Part shown: in pieces, positions 52,587-63,877 of the stretch
How the letters are laid out: each line of letters opens with the position of its first letter
How positions within the stretch are numbered: the first letter of the stretch is position 1
NCBI RefSeq assembly: GCF_964204645.1
Contig: NC_134033.1
Span: forward strand, 15,254,155-15,318,154
Reading direction: 5' to 3'
DNA: 64,000 bases
From: Tubulanus polymorphus
Lineage: Eukaryota; Nemertea; Palaeonemertea; Tubulaniformes; Tubulanidae
Made by a program: the position numbers and the translations under genes
The notes under the pieces: generated by a model
The model's input: only the letters and a program-made list of their open reading frames with translations
Databases searched by the model: none
What the model was told of the DNA's origin: nothing

Positions 52587-52601
52587 GCAGCAGGTGGCGC
52601 A
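52587..52601 (+). promoter_or_regulatory. CTCF-like motif
   Basis: GCAGCAGGTGGCGCA fits the CTCF core in forward orientation. It is isolated, so confidence is low. Confidence 0.3.
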
Positions 52602-52694
52602 TTCCAGGAAACACCAGCCGGTGTGTCCATCAAAACCCGTTAACACGCTGGTGTATTGAGCCGGTGTCCAAATTGAGCTCAGGTCATTGTAGTG

Positions 52695-52760
52695 TCAACA
52701 GTGCTTTCCGGGATTCGAACCCCCGACCTTTCGCCTACCGGTCGACCATTCTACCACGGC
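52695..52760 (-). repeat. tRNA-like sequence
   Basis: On minus, CGTGGTAGAATGG (A-box-like) precedes GGGGTTCGAATCCC (B-box-like). The acceptor arms do not pair, so it is probably a SINE fragment or tRNA relic. Confidence 0.4.
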
Positions 52761-53849
52761 GCAAACATATGCGATTCGAACTCCCAGCCCAAACTTTGGT
52801 TTTCGTAGCTTGTCGACAAGTGTTCGGATTATAATTATTATCATTCGAGCGCACACTTTTTCAGGTTTAGTCTTAATGCATTTCGTCGGCCATTTTGGAA
52901 CTAGGTCTGGTCTACAGCGATCGCCTACAGCAATTCAGTGGTCGACTTTTTCCCGACTCCAGGCATTAAGTTTCATTTCATTCGGCAAACAGTCAACTAA
53001 CTCCAACGAGCGAAGTTCGCACGACCGCAACCGCCATAGACACCAAATAACATTACAGCGCCATCTTTTAAAGTTTCCAAACGTTCAGTTTTAACTTGAA
53101 TAACCTGTCAGCACTGGCGGTTTTGCATTAGCGTGTTTCTGGGAAAAATATCAGCTTCAACCATTATACCCCCAGTTCCTGCTGGTTCCTGCGCATTGTG
53201 CACAATCTCTACCAAGCAGAACGCGAACTTTTATTCGACCTTACAAACACGGTTCCCGATACTGGGGATATCGGCAACAGAACGGAGGAAACGAAACCCA
53301 CAATAAGCTTATCGTGTTATAACTAAATGATAAACAGCGTGGCAACCATCGGCAACAATGGTAGCCGTTACCGAAACTCAGCGGCGTTAGAACAGTCCAT
53401 ACGAATACTCAGCGGTGGTTAAACAGACTAATATGACAGAACGCTACTGGAAACCTGTAGTAACCGCACGCGCGAGCATTGTTGTCGTATTGTTGGCGCC
53501 GACTGAGACGCCATTAAGACCGTTTCATGCAATTTGCAGCGTTGACAAAGGTGATACAAAGTGAAAACAGTTACTTTGATGAATCAGTCACGTTTACACT
53601 AACAGCAGCAGCGAGTCGGCGCGGTACAGCGTTAAGAGGTTTAGCACTTTTTTTGCCTGATATTAATATGCTTTGAAAAGAATATCAGGGAAATGTATAC
53701 AGTTAGTGGTGACATTTGCTACCTATAGGTGTCACTGTAATCGCACTCGTAGCGTGGATTGCAAAAAATCTCGGGCGGGTCGAATCCTGATAGTTTTTAG
53801 GGGGATATTTAGCAGTAAATATGCTGCCCAGGCGAACTTGGTCATCATA

Positions 53850-54010
53850 GTTAGACTAGTGGTCGGAACTGATAACCGAACGCACAATATTTCGATCATG
53901 ACGCATTCCACATTGTCGGCCATCTTGGAACTGGGCCCGAACAACGACAACTACAACGACCGTGCTCAACCATTTACAGAACATAGTTCCGACTAACTGA
54001 CATTTTTACT
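53850..54010. mobile_element. miniature element family H, copy 2
   Basis: TTAGACTAGTGGTCGGAACT with GATAACCGAA at the left and ACATAGTTCCGACTAAC at the right, as at 4.17-4.29 kb. Confidence 0.5.
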
Positions 54011-54019
54011 GAGGGTTTT

Positions 54020-55335
54020 TACTTAGATGTTCAACTATCGATGGCGATTCCCGCTTTTTAGAGGAGTATTTAACGGTGCCACGTGCTGCCCATACATTTG
54101 AAAATCTCACGAGGTTCGAATCCCGATATTTACCGGGTACCACGCGTACTGCCCGCAGGCGTCGCTGTAGTATCGGCGGCTGCTGATGTTCCTAGATTCG
54201 ATTAAGCGACGTTTACACAAACAATTTACCCCGACGAACGAATCGTTACAATGTACGCCTATTATACCTCGGGTGTAACTCAATGAAAATCAACCGAGCG
54301 TAAGAATAGAAATCATTGTTGAATTAAACCGTCTCGGACAGATGTGCGCAACTGCAGCAATAAGTGAATTGTGATTCGACTGAGAAACATTGTCTAATTC
54401 AATCAGCGCCGCCTATTATCCGTTGTGTGTAAGCGTGTAATTACTAATTTATATACTTCGAAACATTGACCGCCGCCGACACGGCGCGTGCGTCATCATC
54501 GACAACAACTCACCGGAGGACTTACATCGTAAATCGATTGTCGAGTGTCTCATAACTTGATTGACAAATAACGAGGGCGGATCTAGGATTCTTTGAAGGG
54601 ATGGACCTGAAATTCGGAATGGGCACTTAATCTTTAAAAAAGGCAGATTTGGAAACATGAGGGCTACAAGCACGGAAATTGGTGTAGGCTTCTGGTGGCC
54701 CGCCCACAGAAAAATTAGGACTAAAAGTGGCTTTTCTGGCTCTTATCACGACCGATTCGGATTTATTTTTTGTCCTTACTTAGCGCGACACGTGATAGTC
54801 CGAGCCAATCGACTCAAACACGCTATCGAGTTCCCTGATTCTCAACTCGGTTAAAATATTTACAGCACTCCAAAATGATACCGAATATTAAGGAAGCCTA
54901 CAATAAAATCCATGCAGAAATGAATGTTATAGTCTAAGATTATTGGCGAAAGAACCGGCGACAGGCCTAGATCGCGGAAGTCGTCGCCACGCTACACGCT
55001 GCGGACGGAAGTACGGCGGTAGGTGTCGCTAGCGTACGGTAAACGTATAATGGGATGAAGATTGAATTATTCTAGCCATCTGTCCGTCACGACTGATATA
55101 ATAGGATTTCTTGATCGTGTCAACTTCATAGTGTTTCATTCTATTAGCCACTCGAGGATAATCACTTGGGCAAATAACTCATTACCGTAAACCATCTATG
55201 ATAGTCGATTACCGTAGTTTGACGCATTAATCGACCAATATGCTGTACCACCGCGTCGTTAGCCGGGAAACATCTCCCAAATCTGTACACTCGGCCGATC
55301 TCCCTGATTCTGAACGAATCTTGAAGATTCACAGA
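54020..55335. other. non-coding, nothing recognised
   Basis: No gene or clear repeat. A CTCF-like GGTAGGTGTCGCTAG lies near 55018. Confidence 0.4.
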
Positions 55336-55338
55336 TAT

Positions 55339-56022
55339 TTAAATGAATAAGCAAATGAATCTGAGGAAATAGTTAAGAGCTTGATTAAGATAGGGGTTAG
55401 GGATGTACTTACCGAACGTTTTTGAGGTTCCATTCGGAGGTAGTCTATAGAGGTTTTCACTGAGAGGTAGTATCAGGTACTTGGAGGTGTGGAAGTAGTA
55501 TGAGGTAGCTAAAGGTTTACACTGAGTGATGAGGTACTTGGAGGTAGAATGACATACTTGGAGGTTGGAGGGAGTATGAGGTACTTGGAGGTTGGAGGGA
55601 GTATGAGGTACTTGGAGGTTGGAGGGTGTATGAGTTACGGTACTTGGAAGTTGAATATGAGGTAGTATGAGTACTTGGAGGTTGGAGGAATGCGAGGCAG
55701 CATGAGGCAGTTGGAGGTTAGAGGAATGTGAGGTAGTGAGACAGTTAGAGGTTGGAGGAATGTGAGGCAGCATGAGGCAGTTGGAGGTCAGAGGAGGTAA
55801 TGAGGTAGGAGGAATGTGAGGTAGTATGAGGCAGGGGAGAAGGCTACCACTGTGGGGACAAGGTTGACGACACTTGATATAACAAGCCGTTGTATAAACA
55901 TTGTAATTATTATCAATCTGCACCGCCGCAAACAGAGAGACTGCTGTCAGAGAGCAGACGATCAGTGAAACGATGATGAATAGTGGTCCAGATGGCTGCG
56001 GATGATGCTGTTCTCTGTTCAT
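55339..56022 (-). CDS. open frame: membrane anchor plus repeat tail, doubtful
   Basis: A 227-codon frame starts at an ATG at 56022. The first 60 residues are not repetitive and look protein-like: a polar lead (MNREQHHPQPSG), a hydrophobic segment (PLFIIVSLIVCSLTAVSLFA) and a Cys-containing stretch (CYIKCRQPCPHSG). The rest is a translated minisatellite (55430-55850). If real, it would be a single-pass type II membrane protein whose true exon ends near the repeat. I recognise no family. Confidence 0.25.
   Translation of the reverse strand: MNREQHHPQPSGPLFIIVSLIVCSLTAVSLFAAVQIDNNYNVYTTACYIKCRQPCPHSGSLLPCLILPHIPPTSLPPLTSNCLMLPHIPPTSNCLTTSHSSNLQLPHAASHSSNLQVLILPHIQLPSTVTHTPSNLQVPHTPSNLQVPHTPSNLQVCHSTSKYLITQCKPLATSYYFHTSKYLILPLSENLYRLPPNGTSKTFGKYIPNPYLNQALNYFLRFICLFI
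55430..55850. repeat. about 27-bp minisatellite
   Basis: GAGGTACTTGGAGGTTGGAG units, changing to GAGGCAGTTGGAGGT units rightward. Confidence 0.8.
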
Positions 56023-56429
56023 CTCAATTATCTTTGCGGTGTTAATTTATTGTCATTCGATTTAATTATCCTAATTTTCCTATTCATTACACGCGCGCTC
56101 ACTCGCCGTGTTGTGTTGTGATGAAGGACGAGGGGTGCTCCAGGGGCACAACCTAAATACAACGACTTAAATAAGGGAAATTAGGGAAATTATGTCTCTC
56201 ACATATTTGCGTGTCATCACTGGCATCACTGACCAGAAATTTACCAACTTCAAAACATCGTGAAAAAATCTCTTCAAATGATTGGGTTATTTGTGCTGTT
56301 TCAACGACTTTTTCAAGGCTTTTGACCGCGTGTTATTTTTGTGCTTCGATGTTCAATAATTCTAAAGACTGCTGACAATCACGGAGTTGAATTGAAGGGA
56401 TTAAGTTTAAACTTGCAAAAGCCTATGTT

Positions 56430-56855
56430 ATCTTGGGACTTCGATCCAGACTGTAGTCCGTGTGAGTCCTGGTCCGGGCTGTAGTCCACGCGAGTTCCGG
56501 TCCGGACTGTAGTCCATGGTTGTTTATTTTCGTTCTTTGTTGTAGCCCATCTGTGGTCCAGTTTGGGCTGTAGTCCACGACGTGAGTTCCAGTATGGGCT
56601 GCAGTCCACCTGTGTCCCGGTCTGGGCTGTAGTCCACGTGAGTTCTGGTCTCTGGTCTGGGCTGAGCTGTAGTCCACGTCAGTTCCGGTCTGGGCTGTGG
56701 TCCACGTAAGTTCCGGTCTGGGCTCGAGTCCACGCGAGTTCTCGTCTCTGGTCTGGGCTGCAGTCCATGTGAGTTCCGGTCCGGGATGTGGTCCACGTGA
56801 GTTCCGGTCCGGGCTGTAGTCCACGCGAGTTCCGGTCCGGCACTTCTCCATTCAG
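56430..56855. repeat. about 28-30 bp minisatellite
   Basis: GTAGTCCACGTGAGTTCCGG plus TC(C/T)GGGCT units. A non-repetitive minus-strand lead (56939 onward, MAAGRLFRKDGDLGLNGFYW) runs into it and is unrecognised. Confidence 0.85.
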
Positions 56856-57559
56856 CCTCTTTGTCCGTTCATTGTATCTCCAATAAAAGCCGTTTAATCC
56901 CAAGTCACCGTCTTTTCTAAACAGTCGGCCCGCGGCCATTATAAAACGCGGATCGGGTAACACTAAAAGCTGGAACGTCAATCGAATTGTAAATTGGTTG
57001 AAATTAGCCCACGTAATCGTCTAACAAATTGTTTATTCGCGAAGCCGAGATCCGATCAGCCCTCGAGACGCACAATTCGATTAGGCAACTTTGAACGTTA
57101 CCCATGAGATATTAGAGCCGAAACGGGATAAATGGATGAGGGATATTTTACCGGAAAATTGAGCTAAGTGCCAATGATCGTAGTTTATTTCATCAGTCGA
57201 TTGTTCGGTAATTTCATTACACAATCACACACTGTGTGCATTTATTTCCTCGAGCTCCTCGCAGAAGCTTCGCGATATTGTCCGGGTACATCCGACGTGT
57301 CTTTCTGTTTAGGTACAGGGGTAGGATTCGGGCCCATAGCAAGCATTGAAAAAATGGTTGGGACATTTTTCGATTTTGACGCCTCTTTTTAAAAGAGGAA
57401 CATACTAAGGATATTTGATGGTTTCATGATGTCCCAACTTTCCACAAAAAAAAAACGAAATCAACTACGGATTTCACATAAATCTTACGTTAATATTCAA
57501 GATAGAAAACTGACAATAGTGATGATTAATCCGATTTCTGTTCAGGGTTTTAGAAAAAA

Positions 57560-57830
57560 AATGCAAATTTCTGTCAATAGAGGGCGTAGTATAGCGGTTC
57601 GTCATTGTTCAATGGAGGGCATTGCATCATTGAAATTGAGGGGATGCGTGTAAAAAAATTTCAGATTTCGATTTCGAGGACGATGTGAAAGTGCGGCTTC
57701 TGTCGATAGGGGGTGCAGTACTGATATATCGTATCTCATCAAAAGAGGGCGCAAGTATCATTACTGCCAGTTTTTGAAGAAGGTAATGCGACTAACTGTC
57801 AACAGAGGGTAGCACTGGTGTATTCAAGTC
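57560..57830. repeat. irregular repeat with AGAGGGCG words
   Basis: CTGTCAATAGAGGGCGTAG, CTGTCGATAGGGGGTGCAG, ATCAAAAGAGGGCGCAAG and CTGTCAACAGAGGGTAGC. The words resemble partial CTCF cores. Confidence 0.5.
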
Positions 57831-57896
57831 GTTTGAGAATTGAGGCCCCCGTGTTTAGCAGGCCTAGGGGGCGTGTTGTTGTTGTGCGCGGGCTAT

Positions 57897-58018
57897 GAAT
57901 TTGATTCTAACACTATTCAACCATGATCAGATTCTATCAGTTCTAAAACCAATCTAGCATTTAGAATCATGACTACATTTGGACTTTAAGTCACGACTGA
58001 GCAATAGTGCCCTGGGAC
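57897..58018. mobile_element. family A foldback relic
   Basis: CTAAAACCAATCTAGCATTT, GAATCATGACTAC and TTAAGTCACGACTGAGCAAT match the ends and interior of family A. Confidence 0.5.
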
Positions 58019-58019
58019 A

Positions 58020-58905
58020 TCCTTAGTCATAGAAATCGATCCCAATTGGCTTGAAACGGGGACTCGTGGCCAAACTTAGGGGGCGGACATTCGAAAAAAA
58101 CCGAAAATCGTTATTATGTTGAATGCGGTGACAATGAATTAAGTAGGTTCGAGTCCTAGATTTGGATTCCAGTTTTAAATGGTAATAAATCCGAGTTGAG
58201 CGGCGGTTATGAATCTACCGATTGATGTGAAACATAAAATCCTGATTTCAATATTTAATTGTAGTTTTCTGAATCGTTGAATGTAAAATTAGTGTGAAAT
58301 TAGATTTTTCTAATAAAATATCGAATCATCTTTTCTCTCGATAATCCGCGCACGATATCTCATTTATTAGACTGCGATACGATATATCTAATTGATATAA
58401 TCTCGAATGAGATATATCGACGACGACCGTAATCGATAATAATTAATTCGAGTTAAAAAAAACGGAGTATGCGTCTTAGGTGTGTATAGAACTACGGAGC
58501 GGTCAGTCGACTCCGTAACGCCCTGGCACGCGAGTTGTTTTTTTTTCGCGAGGATATTGCAATAACGTAAAATCCGTGGTAATTCTTACGAGAACAATTC
58601 GATACAATCGGTAACAATCGGACGCAACAGACACCGAATGAGATTTAAAGCCGACGGTTGGAATAAATACATATATAATTCGATTCGAATTGCTCGTTTA
58701 TGGTAATTGTGGTTTTGTTCCGATTGTCGTGTTGGATAACGCCGGCTATTGTTTTATAATCCGTTCCCGTTTATCACAACAATCGGTGTCGATTACGCGT
58801 CTATTGTTTGGATTGAATAATTAATTTTAATTGAATTTAACCCTTTCGCGGCCGGCGCTATATATGGGTATACGGTAAAAGTACATTATGAGCAACTGGT
58901 TGCAC
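58020..58905. other. non-coding, nothing recognised
   Basis: AT-rich with several ACAATCGG and CTATTGTTT words at 58.6-58.8 kb. Confidence 0.4.
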
Positions 58906-58909
58906 CGCT

Positions 58910-59175
58910 TGGGCAAACAGCAGAAAGAAACTCTCGGATTCGGGGACGTAGAGCTCAGTGAGGAACAATAGAAAGAAACTTTGTGACTGTTAGGATTCAA
59001 ACTATCAATTGACGGGGTTGGAGAAATCGAAGAACAACTACAGAAAGAAACACTGTTGCTGTTAGGATTCAAAGTATCAATTGTCGGGGGTGGAGAGCTC
59101 AGAACTGGAGGGAGGGGGGGGGGAGAGTTGCAAGAAGAACAAAAGAAAGAAACTCACTGTCAGGACTCAAACGAA
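58910..59175. repeat. about 85-bp minisatellite, locus 2
   Basis: AGAAAGAAACT, CTGTTAGGATTCAAACTATC and GGGGTTGGAGA units, related to 25.31-25.51 kb. Contains a G-run at 59109-59122. Confidence 0.75.
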
Positions 59176-59210
59176 ATTTATGATTATATTTTTTAAAGAT
59201 TTAATATGTA

Positions 59211-59250
59211 CAGGTGTTGATAATGTCTACTGTAACATTATCAACACCTG
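59211..59250 (+). other. perfect hairpin upstream of tRNA-Tyr
   Basis: CAGGTGTTGATAATGT (59211-59226) is an exact inverse of ACATTATCAACACCTG (59235-59250) around an 8-base loop. A shorter version (CAGGTGT/ACACCTG) precedes the 3.0-kb tRNA copy. Confidence 0.8.
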
Positions 59251-59303
59251 GCATCAGAGACAGTAAAATACTTAGTTTCAATACGATATGATTTTAATAT
59301 CTG

Positions 59304-59401
59304 CCCTCGGTAGCTCAGTTGGTAGAGCGGAGGACTGTAGAAAGGCATCTGTCTCCAGAGCTGAACTCCTTAGGTCGCTGGTTCAAATCCAGTCCGAGGG
59401 C
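59304..59401 (+). tRNA. tRNA-Tyr (GTA) with 25-nt intron
   Basis: The mature part is identical to the 3030-3126 gene, and the intron (59341-59365) has one extra A. Anticodon GTA at 59337-59339. About 65 bases of upstream flank are also shared with the first copy, so this is a duplication that includes flanking DNA. It has the same unusual C at base 73. A poly-T terminator follows. Confidence 0.88.
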
Positions 59402-59578
59402 AACATTTTTTTCTAATTTTGGAAATGAACCGCAGAAACACTTGAACTGTCTATTTCTGGCTTGAAAACCCGGAGTAAAATGATGATGTCAGTCAAAGGA
59501 TTCAATCTACCATTTGTTGGTAAGTTCAAAGAAGAACTAAATACAGAAAGTCAAGATTCGATTTGCCTACTTCTTCTA

Positions 59579-59626
59579 CTTAGGTCGCTGGTTCAAATCC
59601 AGTCCGAGGGCAACATTTTTCTAATT
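59579..59626 (+). pseudogene. tRNA-Tyr 3'-half fragment
   Basis: CTTAGGTCGCTGGTTCAAAT, CCAGTCCGAGGGCA and the following AACATTTTTCTAATT repeat the 3' exon and trailer of the tRNA gene 210 bp upstream. The 5' half is absent, so it cannot be a tRNA. Confidence 0.9.
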
Positions 59627-59658
59627 CTTTTACAACAAAAAAACTTTGAGTAAATAAA

Positions 59659-59790
59659 TGAAGAAATCCCACACTTCGAATTTAAAATTATACGATAAAA
59701 TTTATTATTTTGAAACCACAACGTTTCGGCTGTTGACTAACAGCCATCATCAGGTGGATTGATGATGGCTGTTGAGTATATCTAGAAACG
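59659..59790 (-). mobile_element. hammerhead-like element, best stem
   Basis: On minus from 59753 to 59723: CTGATGA, T, a 7-bp stem GGCTGTT/AACAGCC with loop AGTC, then GAAAC. It continues GTTGTGGTTTC and ends GTGTGGGATTTCTTC at 59661. A partial inverted copy of the stem follows at 59760-59776. Confidence 0.6.
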
Positions 59791-60032
59791 ATTTCCACAA
59801 TCCCAAAGATAACCCACGTTACGAAGCAGAATCTGGAAACGTCAAAATCCACGATCAGTTCTAGTTTTTTCTTCAGTGTTTTCCGCAATGCCTACAGGAA
59901 ATGTTGTTGTTGCAATGTGACGACATCGTTGAGCGATAATCGATTCACGGCAACGCGTAGGTGAATATTGAAAGTGGCAAAATGAGAAGTCGTTCAATCA
60001 CAATTACCGTTATGCAAAACTTAGTCTCTTCT

Positions 60033-60412
60033 CTGATTCGAAGTCGAATGTCTCCAGATTATCAAATCTAAGAGGCACCCCATCATTTTACTAATCGGTA
60101 CTCTAAAGACCAATCAATTACAGATTAAAGATATAGATGTTCAATGCATAGTTATTATTTAGTACACCAGATGATGACTGATGAAGTCTTTAGCCGAAAC
60201 GTCGCGCAAATATAATATACACTTCAATTCATTAAGAGAACTTTTCATCTTAAGCTGAATTTATCGTGGGATTTCTCTAAGTATGAGGCGCCGGAATAAT
60301 TGACTGAAATCCTTCTCTGATTCACAATCGAATGTCCCCCGATTATCAAATCTAAGAGGCACCCCATCATTTGATAATTGGTACTTTAAAGACCAATCAA
60401 TTATAGACTCGA
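60033..60412. repeat. direct repeats flanking a hammerhead-like element
   Basis: Near-identical blocks of about 100 bp (ATTATCAAATCTAAGAGGCA, CCCCATCATTT) at 60033-60135 and 60311-60412, 279 bp apart. Between them, on plus, CTGATGA (60178-60184), a short stem region and GAAAC (60196-60200), then a tail ending GTGGGATTTCTC near 60274. Confidence 0.7.
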
Positions 60413-61092
60413 ACAGCGGGTTGAGACTTGTACATACTGCATATAGTTATATCTCTCTCTCTTTAAAGTGTTAAGTTGATAATTCCGATCTCGTACGGAC
60501 GAAACGGCGACGAATCCGGTAATCACCATAATAAATAAAATTCTCAAATTAACCCAATAACAACAACAGAGAGACGAGAGTCGTACTAATTACCGCATAA
60601 CACGTTTAGAGAACAGCGAGCGTGCCCGAGCGAATAGATTCGATTATTTGAGAAACGAATAATGGCACTTACACCGGAATGATAATCAAACCTCTATGGA
60701 ATCGGTATAAACGCTATCGAACCGGGCACGAATAAGAAGTTGTTCCGTTTATTCAATTATTCCACGATTAGTACGTGACTAATCTTATATTGTTACGGAA
60801 TGTTTGCCTACCTGAATATCAAGTTTAAACCTAATTGTCGAAATCGGTTTTTGAATATTTGTGGTCGTTTTACCCTCGTGTCAAGGACGTTTTCATACCT
60901 TGTATATAAATTAAAAAGTTCAATGATAGAATTTTTCAAACCGACAAAATGTTTTGTACAACACAACGTTTTGGCTGTCAATTATTAAACGATATTCTCA
61001 TGAGGCCTAAAATTCATATACAAGAAGAAATTCAGATCATATTGAATTCATCTTTATTTTAGATATCTATCGGTTAATTATTGAGCTAATAT

Positions 61093-61146
61093 AGCTATAG
61101 TTTGACGACATTTCGAGTATATCCTAAAGCATATAGTCATCTTCAG
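61093..61146 (-). mobile_element. hammerhead-like element relic
   Basis: On minus, CTGAAGA (61146-61140), T, GACTATATG...ATACTC, GAAAT (61114-61110). Stem and core carry changes. Confidence 0.4.
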
Positions 61147-61383
61147 GAATACTAGAGTTTCAACTAAATATAGTAATGCATGAAGATGTCTATCATCAAT
61201 CTTATCAAATATTCTTTTGTATTCTTTTCTGTTTTTCTCTTCTCTTTCTTCGTAAAGTCTTGTTGTTTTCTTTATTCTAGATATTTAAACAATCGGTTAA
61301 TTATTGCGCTATAGTTTAAGCTATTCAACAATTCGACCACACACTAATACATGTACTTCGATATAAACAAAAAATCTGTATAT

Positions 61384-61500
61384 TCGACCGCTGATCACAC
61401 AACTATATCTGCACTTCGATTTTCGTTTAGGAAATCAAACCCCCTATTTTCGCTCCCCCGGCAGGTGTTGTGGGTTTGTAAGGGAGACCAAATCAAAAAA
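61384..61500. repeat. dispersed repeat, copy 2
   Basis: CGACCGCTGATCACACAACT, CACTTCGATTTTCG and CCCCCGGCAGGTGT, as at 24538-24665. Confidence 0.55.
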
Positions 61501-61575
61501 TCAAACAAAATCCCAAAATCCACCGAGATCAAATAGAAAATGGGGTCAATCCCTATTTTAAGAGACATGAAAAAA

Positions 61576-61655
61576 AGAAGTCCCACAAATAGAATTCTAT
61601 ATGATAGAATTTATTGAAACCACAACGTTTCGGCTGTCATCGTCAGGTGCAGTAA
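61576..61655 (-). mobile_element. hammerhead-like element, damaged stem
   Basis: On minus, CTGACGA (61646-61640), a shortened stem region, GAAAC (61631-61627), GTTGTGGTTTCAATAAATTC, ending GTGGGACTTCTT. The stem has lost one strand. Confidence 0.5.
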
Positions 61656-61659
61656 CCAG

Positions 61660-62760
61660 AAATAAACATTACTTTTATGGGTTTCCTTTAATAAGTTAAA
61701 TCGGACGAGAATTTTATCTCGGGACTTTATCATTTATCACAGATCTATTTGAACCGATTTAAAGGCTAGAACATTGCAACATTGTTTCTCATTTCCGATG
61801 TTTCCAGAGAACAGGCGCGCACCTGCCAGCACGAAAGACAATAATTATACAACGAAATCATTTTGCATATTTTGCATAAATGTCTAACACGCATGTAGCA
61901 TCATCAGATACATAGATAACAAAAAATCGATAATTATTTGTTTGAATACGATTGTCTGCGGGGCCCGAATTCGGGCATTATTTGATTAACAAGCGAAATG
62001 CGTATCGGGTAACGGTTGAACATTGTTACCGGTCGTCATTAGATACGAGTATGCCGACGCCAACGAATTATAAATAACAGTAACTTGTTGGAAATCGTTT
62101 GAACCGATGAAATGAAATCCGCATTTTGTTGTGAGGCGTCATTCTCTTAGCGAAAGGCGTAACATAATGGTGATAATAGAATACGGGTAAAGTCGTTATC
62201 GATTTTCGGGCTGAAGGGTTTGTTTGCTTGAATTCGCTGTAATGTATACGCAGAGTTGAGTAAATTAATCGCGGCGAAATGACGTGACAAAAGACATGAT
62301 CAAAAAGAGATTCTTTTTTCTAAAATCTTTCATTTATTATATATTATATTTTTCGTATCTAAAAATGACGATGAATTTTTTTTTGATTTTCTAAAAGTAT
62401 ATCATCCATACATAAGCATATATTGTATACTCTGTATCAAAAGTGATTTAGCTCTTTTCAATTTTCCATAGGTTTAATATATTACACTTTCTGCATCGAA
62501 AAATGATTTCAATGTATGTTACCCAATTTTTGAGGGGGATAGATGTAATTTCTCTAAATTTCTTCAGTAATCAACAAGAGATTTTTTGAATCTTCTGTGT
62601 ACGGTAGGCCTTACCCTAAATTACTGTGCTTTCTGTATAAAAAAAAAATCATTTTCTATCCATAATTCTATATTTTAATGTATACCTAACCCAATTTTTC
62701 TGGGGGTATTTCTCGATTGCATAGGTGTTGAAATGATAAGTGAAATTCTGAATTAAATCG
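61660..62760. other. AT-rich non-coding, nothing recognised
   Basis: A loose repeat of ATACACTTTCTG.ATC.AAAAATGA-like words occurs at 62.33-62.7 kb. Confidence 0.4.
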
Positions 62761-62764
62761 TTTT

Positions 62765-62947
62765 TTAGGCTAGAAAATCGATACATTGTTTCGCGTTTTT
62801 GCTGAGTTTAAAAGTTGACCCGACCGGCCGTCTATCTATCCTGTACATTACTTTTCCAAATCATGATAAAGCTATTGTGATTACAAATTTAATTGCAGTT
62901 TACAAAAATGATTATGAGAAACAAGGTATCATTTTTAGTTTAGCCTT
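62765..62947. mobile_element. miniature element family C
   Basis: TTAGGCTAGAAAATCGATAC with ATTGTTTCGC at the left, GAGAAACAAGGTATCATTTT with TAGTTTAGCCTTA at the right, and GACCCGACCGGCCGTCTATC inside. Confidence 0.75.
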
Positions 62948-63043
62948 ATCATTTTTCTATTTTGCATACTGAAGCATTTGCCAGATATAAAAGACATCTT
63001 TTGCTCAAGTTGAATCGGATAAAATGAAAGTGAACCATAAAAG

Positions 63044-63207
<164 letters not shown>

Positions 63208-63680
63208 AAGGAATTATATTCTCGAAACAAAAATTTCGCCGCACAGCATAAAACGTAACCTAACGACAGCCGACACTAAACCATCTTGAATATCAAAGCA
63301 TTCAATATAGAATGGCATGTGTCAACCTTTGATACGTCAGTAAAAGCAGTTTTTTTGTGTCTTGAACTAATGGGTTATTTTGTGTATAAGTCCAGTAACT
63401 GGAGGGCCTGCCTGTCTGCCTGCTATATTATTGAATGGGCGATGAATGAAGTGTCGTCTCAAGAGGAAGTGAACGCGTGCGCGCGCGTTCTCGTGTTGAT
63501 TACAGTCGTGGAAACTAGAAATCGTATTACCGTTTTTTTATAACCACAAACCTATATCATCATCACCGCGGTTCTTGTGAATGAGAAAAAGTAAATAATA
63601 TTCGAATAAAATCATTCGTTTTTTTGTTTTTGTAATTTTATCATCTTTTTGTTGATAATAAAGATGCTGTAATTGAATTA

Positions 63681-63745
63681 TAGCGGAACCTCGTTTCAAC
63701 GAACATCAGGAGACCAGACAATCTTTTCGTTATAACCGATAGTTC
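63681..63745. mobile_element. partial pogo-like terminal repeat
   Basis: GCGGAACCTCGTTTCAACGA, ACATCAGGAGACCAGA: a second left end, adjacent to the complete element that follows. Confidence 0.5.
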
Positions 63746-63751
63746 TATATA

Positions 63752-63877
63752 CAGCGGAACCTCGTTACAACGAACTTCAGGAGACCAGAAAATCCCAATT
63801 GTTAGTGACGAAATTCTGTTTGTAATAACCGAAAAATATAATTTCATGCCCGAGATCTTTATAGCGAGGTTCCACTG
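63752..63877. mobile_element. pogo/Tc1-like miniature element
   Basis: CAGCGGAACCTCGTTACAAC at the left and TAGCGAGGTTCCACTG at the right are inverted, flanked by TA on both sides. It is 126 bp with no transposase. The terminal consensus resembles pogo-type elements. Confidence 0.65.

Noticed and set aside
52695-52760. A genuine tRNA gene on the minus strand
   Set aside because: A- and B-box-like words are present, but the acceptor arms do not pair and no intact anticodon arm can be drawn.
55430-55850. TGAGGTAGT words resembling the let-7 microRNA seed
   Set aside because: They are chance matches within a GAGGTA-rich minisatellite; the full microRNA and its hairpin are absent.
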